From Salticus scenicus (lineage: Eukaryota > Arthropoda > Arachnida > Araneae > Salticidae), in the NCBI GenBank assembly GCA_963930645.1, contig OZ005648.1, forward strand, positions 247,543,436-247,607,435: 64,000 nt of DNA, written 5' to 3'. Shown here piece after piece: positions 56,939 through 64,000 of this stretch. The notes below the pieces were generated by a model. It made no database searches. It was not told the DNA's origin and saw nothing but the letters and a program-made list of their open reading frames with translations. Position numbers and translations under genes: made by a program. Within the stretch, counting starts at the first letter, position 1; each line of letters begins with the position of its first letter.

Positions 56939-57783
56939 ACTTTCTTCTATATATATAATATGTAAGAAGAAAGTATATTGGATTCGGGAAAATTTTCCAC
57001 ATCAGGTTTTCGATGGACCTTTCGAGATATCTTCTGAACATGATTTAACCATTTTTAGAAAATGTTTATTTGTGTGTGTGTCAAAATTTTTGTGGACGCT
57101 GTATCTCACGAACTAATACACGAAATATAACCAAATTTTATATTTAGTTGGACATGTACTTAAAACGTACTGATTATATTTGGAGACCAATTACATATCC
57201 CCCCCCCTTAAAAAAAAAAATAATAATAATAATAATATAGCAGTAACGGAAAATTTTTCATGTAACTGTGTGTAAGGAGAACTAATTTTAGCTTTTTAAT
57301 GGCAAATCAATATACATATATATATATATATGATAGTAATTGACTACCGGGAGAAAAAAAAAAGTATATGTACGGCATACGAGCTTCTTTGAGAAGGGTG
57401 TGTGTAATTTATCAGTATGAGTATTTTTCAAAAGAATTTGTTAGGTCCTTTAAAACGAATGGTTGAATTGTAGATAATTTAAAACAAATTAATTTATCCA
57501 TTTGTTTCATTTTTAACAACAACAAAAAAAAAAAAAAGAAAGAAAAGAAAAAGGAAAGGGGAGGGGGAGAGAGAAAGCAATAAAAAAGCATTTCCTCTTA
57601 TGCGTTATGCCATCACAAAATTTACTTTCTTTGAACATTCAGTCTTACGCTTCTCCGAGTTTTTCTCTGAATTGAAACAGTCTTCATCCACCATGGGAAA
57701 ATAATTTTAGTAAATAATTTGTACTGCGTGAATTGGTATAGGAAAATATAGAAGAAAGTTTTGTGGTGACCACATCATACTAG
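56939..57783 (+). mobile_element. HINE family A, second complete copy
   Basis: The 5' end is ACTTTCTTCTATATAT; the inverse TATAGAAGAAAGT lies at 57748-57759, followed by a GTGG/CCAC hairpin and CATACTAG ending at 57783. At 845 bp it compares with 836 bp at 11609. The microsatellite is reduced to a short GT run near 57071. Confidence 0.78.
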
Positions 57784-57919
57784 TTTTCGAAACATTATTA
57801 ATAATGTAAATCTGTTTAAGCTTTGTCGCAGATTACTAGGAGGTGAATTTTATTGTTCAGGACTCACTTAACATTAATGGAAAATTCTAGATTGCACTTA
57901 GTTATCTGCACATCATTAG

Positions 57920-58100
57920 GTCCATGCGGGGGCTGAATGGTTAACGCTCTAGTCTTGGTTAACGCTGGTTAATGGTTAACGCTCTGAAGAGGTGCCGAGT
58001 TTGAATCCCGGTTCACGCATAGGTATTCGTAGTGGATCGGAATCCACCTTAAACAATGGGTTGCGGCTTTATACTAAATAGTCCTAGTATTTAAACAAAG
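57920..58100 (+). repeat. tRNA-derived SINE-like sequence with repeated A box
   Basis: The A-box-like GGCTGAATGGTTAACGCTCT occurs once in full, and GGTTAACGCT recurs twice more before the B box GAGTTTGAATCCCGG (near 57998). The body after the B box is short. The repeated A box makes a functional tRNA unlikely. Confidence 0.65.
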
Positions 58101-58214
58101 AAGGAAGAAAGAATATGACCTGGAGTAAGAAATCAAACTAAATCACGCATTATTAGACTGTAAATCAGAATTTGAAGAATCCTTTGTACTTTTTTAACTT
58201 TCCCCGTTTCTGGT

Positions 58215-58610
58215 CATGAAATCCTATGTGGTTCTGTTGGGAAATTGTTACTAGAATTACTCATTATGTAAAGTCTATTTTTAATTTCCATTATTACGTT
58301 TAGAAAATTCTCAAGAGTTAATTTTAGTCTTGTTTTCCAAAAGTTATTATTATTATTTTTTTAATACTTCGTTTTGAAGCTATAAAGTGTAAAAATTGTA
58401 TTAATATTATATTTAGTTCATTGTTTGTAATTTTAAAATAATAATAATAATAATAATAAATTTGAATTTCGAAATTGATTTTTAAAAATCAAGAATAAAT
58501 TCAAGGATTGTGAATTTACTGAATGTGAAAATGGAATAATAATAAAAATAAATAAATAAACAAATAAAAATAGGTAGTGAATGTTTACTTTAACAACCTA
58601 TTTTTTTAAC
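58215..58610. mobile_element. Old relative of the TTAA-438 MITE
   Basis: The order of words follows the family: GTTACTAGAATTACTCATTA, TTTAGAAAATTCTCAAG, TTAGTCTTGTTTTCCAAAAG, AATACTTCGTTTTGAAGC, then the matching inverse words before 58600. The ends are eroded and the interior has an AAT microsatellite (58436-58458). Confidence 0.6.
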
Positions 58611-58693
58611 TGAAAGAAAAAATCTTATTTCTGAATAGTTTAATTATTACATTAAAAAAAAAAAAAAAAAAAAAGTTTTATCTTTTTAAAATG

Positions 58694-58727
<34 letters not shown>

Positions 58728-59385
58728 GATAAATATATTTCAGATTTCGCCAAAAATACGCCAAATATCATAACCCTTTTAGAATCCGTCTTTGAAGGAT
58801 TTCAATCTGTCAGCGGGAGCTTTTATCTCTATCTGGTGACTGTTTTTCCCTGTCAGTCTCGCTGTAGAAAGATGGGTCCATTTTAAAGTCAGGATGACCG
58901 CACTAATTCACGAGAAGGCGATAACATAAATTTTGCCTGGCATCATTCTGCGCCTCTCTTCTTTTACCCTAGATCTTCTTTATCTTTTTTTCGTTATCTG
59001 TTTGGAGTCTTTTTTTTCTACCGTTCCTGAAAGATATTTTTTATCTTTCTCTTTGGTGAAAGAAAGAAAGTGAAATATAGTGAAATTCTGATAATGCGAC
59101 TTCTCTGTAGAGAAATTCTCCCACGTTGCGTCGTAATATATCAAGTATACCATAAAGATAATTAAAAATCAGGTTAATGATTTTGTTCTGTATTTTATGA
59201 TTCGTTTTATTGTACGATTATATAACAAATTAAGGCATGGGCATGGTTCAAGTGTAGTAACATACAGAGTGGAGGGTATTTTTTGCGTGTAGACGAAAGA
59301 AATGTGTACAATATGAAAATAATGTAATTTATTAAAATTTGTGTATATTGTATAATAGCTTTAAGTTAAGTAAAACTATGCGAAA

Positions 59386-59419
<34 letters not shown>

Positions 59420-59457
59420 CTGTTATTAATGATTTCTCTTTTTAATAGATGAAGATG

Positions 59458-59536
<79 letters not shown>

Positions 59537-60569
59537 AGTGTGTAAATTACTGTTTTAGATTTATAATAATTCACATATATATGCATTGAAATATAATAAT
59601 ATTATCTATATTATTTTTTCTCGAAATTATTTAAATAAAATAAAATACAATTCAAAATTTTAAGTTTTTTGGAAAATTTTAAACTGTTTCTTGTTGAGTT
59701 AATTTTAGAAAAAGGTTTTTATGTTTCAGTGTTAAAAATTTCCATTAAATTTAGCATTCAAACATAAAAATAATGGAATAAATAAATAAATAACTTATCA
59801 ATGAATCCACAAAATAATGTTCATGTATGTTTAGAATATATTGTCAAACTATGATATAAACTCGAATAAATAAATAAATAAATAAAATTTAATTAGCAGA
59901 AAGCATTTAAAATTTTTTCAAAATAATAATACAATAATAATTTTTTGAATTTAATTTTATTAAATTTAAACAGTTTTCGAGAAAATTTTATATTTTAAAT
60001 ATTATTTTGTTTCATTGAATGTATGTATGCGAATTTTTAAAACTGAGACATTAATTTAGAAAAAAGTTTAGATTGCGCTGATGTTTGATAATCTAAGTAA
60101 AACTATTAAAAATTAAAAAATTAGAAAATGTAAAGTTTTAAGTTAAACGGTTTTCTAATAAATTCTGATGCCTAAATAAGTTAAAATATATTTCAAATTT
60201 TAAATCGATTTTTATCGATTTTTGATAGAAGTCGTTGTTTTAATGGTTATATTTTAGTCTGATGGATACAATGGAGAAATAAATGATTCTCTAAGTTCCA
60301 TGCATAATTCAACTCATTTATCATTGTATGAACCCTAATTTCAGGCGAGGGAACATGATAGTTTGTATAGCTACATTATTCATGTTTTAATACTAATTCC
60401 GAATTTATTGAAAATTAAAAAAATAATATGATATGTACCACTTCTTGTTGCTCTATTTTAATACAGAAATATTATTACAGTTCAAAGAAATGATTTTCAA
60501 ATGGTGTGTCAAGGCTCACTAGTGTGCCCTAGAGAATTTTTTTTTTTTTTTTTTTTTTTTTTTTGTGAA
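58611..60569. other. AT-rich spacer with large microsatellite
   Basis: A runs near 58653-58674 and 58694-58718, a T run 59389-59419, (AT)n about 59459-59516 followed by (GT)n to about 59535, and AAAT arrays near 59865-59885. No gene is seen. Confidence 0.55.
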
Positions 60570-60579
60570 GCATGTGGTA

Positions 60580-60845
60580 CTCAGAGATATATGTGTCGAT
60601 AATGTGTGCATGTGATGTATGCGTCGATAACATCTGTCAACGATATAAAAATAAATATAATCACTGCATTATACCATTTCATTCATTGTGCAGTATGTTG
60701 ATAGCAGTCTCACAGACAGACAGACCAACGACTAAAAAATCTGATTTTCGGATTCAGGAAATCTCAAAACGTGTAAATATAGAAAAATCTCAATTTCGAA
60801 AAGTTGACCTGAAATCAATATTTTATCTACCATTCAAGGGTAAAA
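60580..60845 (-). mobile_element. HINE family B, 5' fragment
   Basis: GTATGTTGATAGCAGTCTCA, CTGATTTTCGGATTCAGGA, ATCTCAAAACGTGTAAATAT and AATATTTTATCTACC match the end of complete B copies in order, but more diverged. The rest of the element is missing. Confidence 0.6.
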
Positions 60846-61448
60846 TGGGATTCCATGCGTGATGTCGGTCGAATATCAACAAATGAACAAAATTAAAATA
60901 ATTACAAATTTTAATTATAAGAATTGGAATTGTGTCAAAACTAAAGTAAAAATATCTATGTTCCTGAAAACTGTCTAAATATAGAAAATTATAGTTAAGT
61001 TTAGAACAAAGGCATACATAAGAAACTACAAATTTTTTAAACAATTATAGATCGAAAATATTACGAAATTTTAGGTTATCCCCTTTTTCTGATTTTTTAC
61101 GTGCCAAACGAATTTTAAACTTAATTATGAGAAAAAAAGGAACCTGTATTATGAATGTTACAAATGAATAAATAATAAAAAAAAAAAAATATATATATAT
61201 ATAAATAAATAAAAGATACAAAAAAAAAAAAAAAAAAAAGGGTTTATTTTGTAAAATTAGAAGCATATGACTGAATACGAAATTGTAAATTTATAACTTT
61301 ACAATTTTAAATTTATAAACTAGAAAAAAAAAAAAAAAAAAGAACATTACAAAAGTAATGAAGTAATCTAAAAGAGAGCGTGAATGATTTCTTTATAAAT
61401 TTAACAAAAAAAAAAAAAAAAAAAAAAAAAAACTTTTTACTAATTAAT

Positions 61449-61479
<31 letters not shown>

Positions 61480-64000
61480 ATTTATTTATTTATTTTGCCT
61501 ATGCATAATTAAATTATAAAAAGTAAAATGTATATAAACAAACGAAGCTGATACATGGGAAAAAAAAAAAAAAACTTTTTAAGAACATTTTGAATTACAA
61601 TAAAATTAAGACAACTATATACAATAAAGACATTTAAAACATTAAAATATATGAGATTATATACAAAATATACAATTATACCTATTTAGGCTCCTCATTA
61701 GTAAAAACTTTAAAATGGACAAACGGGGAAACAGTTTAATGAAACAAAACGCCTCAATTTTATTATAATTAAAAATTTTCTTAAAGAAATTACGAGATGT
61801 TATGATTTATAAATACTTTAAATAACTTTTTAACCTTATTATTTCTTTTAATACATTTTATGAATGAAATAAATAAAGAAAAAAACGTAAAAGTAAACAG
61901 ATATTTTATAATATAGAATAGCAGTAATTTCTGAACCAATTTTTAAACACACTTTGAGCAAATATTTTGTTAATTTGGAAATCTGAATTATTAAGTGTCA
62001 CAAGTGATATTTTTCACTATTAATAATCACTATTTACATAACTACAAAATTTTCTGACACAATACTAAAGTACAGAAATTTCCCTGTTTATAAATGTCGT
62101 TTTGAAAGACACTATTACTAAATCAAAAATTTTCTTAACATTCGAATCTTGCAAATCAATTTTAAACGCGATCTCTGATACTTTATTTAATTTCCTCAAT
62201 TAATTAAGAGAGACTTTTTGTTTTGACGAGACATAAAAAAATGCTGCTTAATTTTTTTTTTTTTTATTTAATTTAATTGGAATGCCTAAAGGAATTTGTG
62301 TTTATGCAGCTAAGTCATGTTTTATGAATTACATTAGACACAATGATAACTTTTACTCAACTTGATTGTACTCGCATTTAAATATTTATGTATATATATA
62401 TATGTGAACAAATACTATGCAACATAATAAAAGAAAAATATTGCTCAATCACGTCTAAAAACTTTAGATATTTAGATATTAAAATTCCAGCTGATTATTA
62501 CAAGTGTTTTAGTTTTAATATTAAAAATTTTCTGTATAAACATATACATCCCCCCCCCTTTTTTTTTTCAAGATACAGAGTTAAAATCTTGAAATTTCTT
62601 TTAAAATACATGGATTTTCTATGGATGTAGGATTAACAACAAAGTGAAATGGGGCGGTATATTGGATTAAATTGAAACCAATGCATTTATAAAGTACCTA
62701 TGTAAAAAAAATGTGATGTTCTAGCTGAATATATTCGCTACATTCAAAACTCAGATATATATATATATACTTGTATAATGGCATACATAATACTTTAATA
62801 AGCCTTACAGGTATACATAATAGCTACATTACCATTAAAAGTACTACAGGAAGTTTTTAATTAATTCATCGATTGTGAGTAAGTAATTCCAAAGTCATGA
62901 TTATCGGTATACAAGTCACATACTAATCAAAATTGATATTAATAAAGGATTCATCTTTTTCAGAGCGGAAAAATAATAACTGACCGAGAAATTTTACAAA
63001 TATTAAAAATGTGAAAAAAAACGTTATAACCGATATTCAGCGTTGTGTAAACAATGAATTTTTGCATTAAAATAAATAGGAATGTATCGGGGCTTCACTA
63101 AAAAGACGTTAAAATGTAAAAAGACTTATAAACGAGACAGGTATAACCGGTGTTTTACTATGATATATAATAATTATTTTATAATCCTATATGATTTTAT
63201 AATGTTTTATCAATTTCTACTTATTAATAAACATTTCATACATTAATAAATCATGACAACATAGTCATAGCAAACCTAATGAAGGAGACATGAGTAAATG
63301 TACTATAATACACGCCGTAGAGGACACATGGCTTTACATATAAAGGAACAGAGGAAAACGAAAGAATACTCAAACAAAACGGTTATTAAAATGAAAATTA
63401 TATTGTTTAATTATCATAAGATTAACCGATTACCATCGAGTTAATTAATTATGTATAGCTACTTTTGTAGAAGTCCAAAAACACAGCGATATTTAGAACC
63501 ACAATATTTTCACAAAATTCATAATGGAATATTGTGGTTCTAACAATGGTAATTGTTTTATTATTCAATTACCATTCGAGCATACGATTGTAAGGAATGA
63601 GCACTGACCGAAGACCGATGGAATATCTTAAGTATCACTTTTCCAACAATATTGTTAAGAATCATGTTTCGAATAATGTTTAATACATAAAAATAAAATT
63701 GAATGAATGATTAAAAAAGTAAATAATCACAAAGTCTGATTCTAATCAAATGTATACCGCAATACCTTTATTGGAAAGAAAAGCGCGAGGGGGGAGGGTT
63801 AATCCGAAGCTTGGATAAAAATAGCTGACAATTTTATTTATTTATTTATTTTTAGAAGGAGCAAGAATTTCTAGCAACGGAGAAGAAGATTATTGAAAAC
63901 TGCACGAAAACAACTTTAATTAAAAATATTTCTCTGCAACATTTTGATAAAAAGCTTTTTTTAAAAAAAAAAAAATAGATATTATATGAATGCTAATAAA
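60846..64000. other. AT-rich tail of the window
   Basis: ATT repeat at about 61446-61477, A runs near 61220, 61324 and 61406-61431, a C run near 62549. Around 63090-63160, words such as CAGGTATAACCGGTGTTTTACT near ACGTT/ATAAACGAGA resemble the end of a pogo/Tigger-like element, but the other end was not found. No gene is seen. Confidence 0.5.
63493..63576. repeat. Two adjacent perfect hairpins
   Basis: First: TTAGAACCACAATATT (63493-63508) with its inverse at 63528-63543. Second: AATGGTAATTG (63545-63555) with its inverse at 63566-63576. The second starts one base after the first ends. Confidence 0.85.

Noticed and set aside
61045..61266. Membrane-like Phe/Tyr-rich protein
   Set aside because: It is produced by A runs and an AT microsatellite on the opposite strand.

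Overview
The window looks like non-coding eukaryotic DNA from an animal, most likely an arthropod. It is very AT-rich, with long A/T runs, A/T microsatellites, tRNA-derived SINEs and many remnants of cut-and-paste and rolling-circle transposons. An arachnid source is only a guess. I see no intact host gene. Almost every open frame comes from low-complexity DNA or is a piece of a dead transposase.

Layout. 0-2 kb: two head-to-head copies of a TTAA-flanked foldback MITE, then a Tc1 transposase relic. 5-8.3 kb: a tRNA-derived SINE and a TIR element rich in CTAG. 9.6-13.9 kb: one decayed Tc1-like element that holds four later insertions: a deleted mauritiana-type mariner, a Helitron-like (HINE) element, a TIR element with a 3-bp target duplication, and a solo-LTR-like element with a tRNA-like sequence. 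14-25 kb: a palindromic MITE, two pogo/Tigger-like elements, a MITE with a 12-bp flanking repeat, a second SINE family and a mariner-type MITE. 25.9-28.5 kb: two more mariners, one interrupted by a hairpin MITE.

28.8-42.3 kb: several copies of one HINE family (B), some truncated. One carries a GC-rich insertion and another a complete non-autonomous Helitron whose empty site is preserved in a sister copy. Between them lie a foldback element with a TTTAA duplication, a two-copy unknown ORF, a hAT transposase relic, another 438-bp TTAA MITE, an RTE-like LINE tail, a foldback unit with hammerhead-like cores, and a tRNA-Thr(UGU)-like gene.

42.3-64 kb: SINE copies, a ~311-bp tandem duplication, TTAA elements nested in each other, two hAT-type non-autonomous elements with nested insertions, a MITE inserted into its own relative with a clean TA duplication, a 145-bp-arm foldback, a second complete HINE (A), and a long AT-rich tail with hairpins.

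The parts do not form a pathway. Their value is stratigraphic: the nested insertions give a relative order of transposon activity, and repeated families (TTAA-438, HINE A/B, SINE) can be compared within the window. All family calls come from reading motifs, terminal repeats and target duplications by eye. No database search was run.
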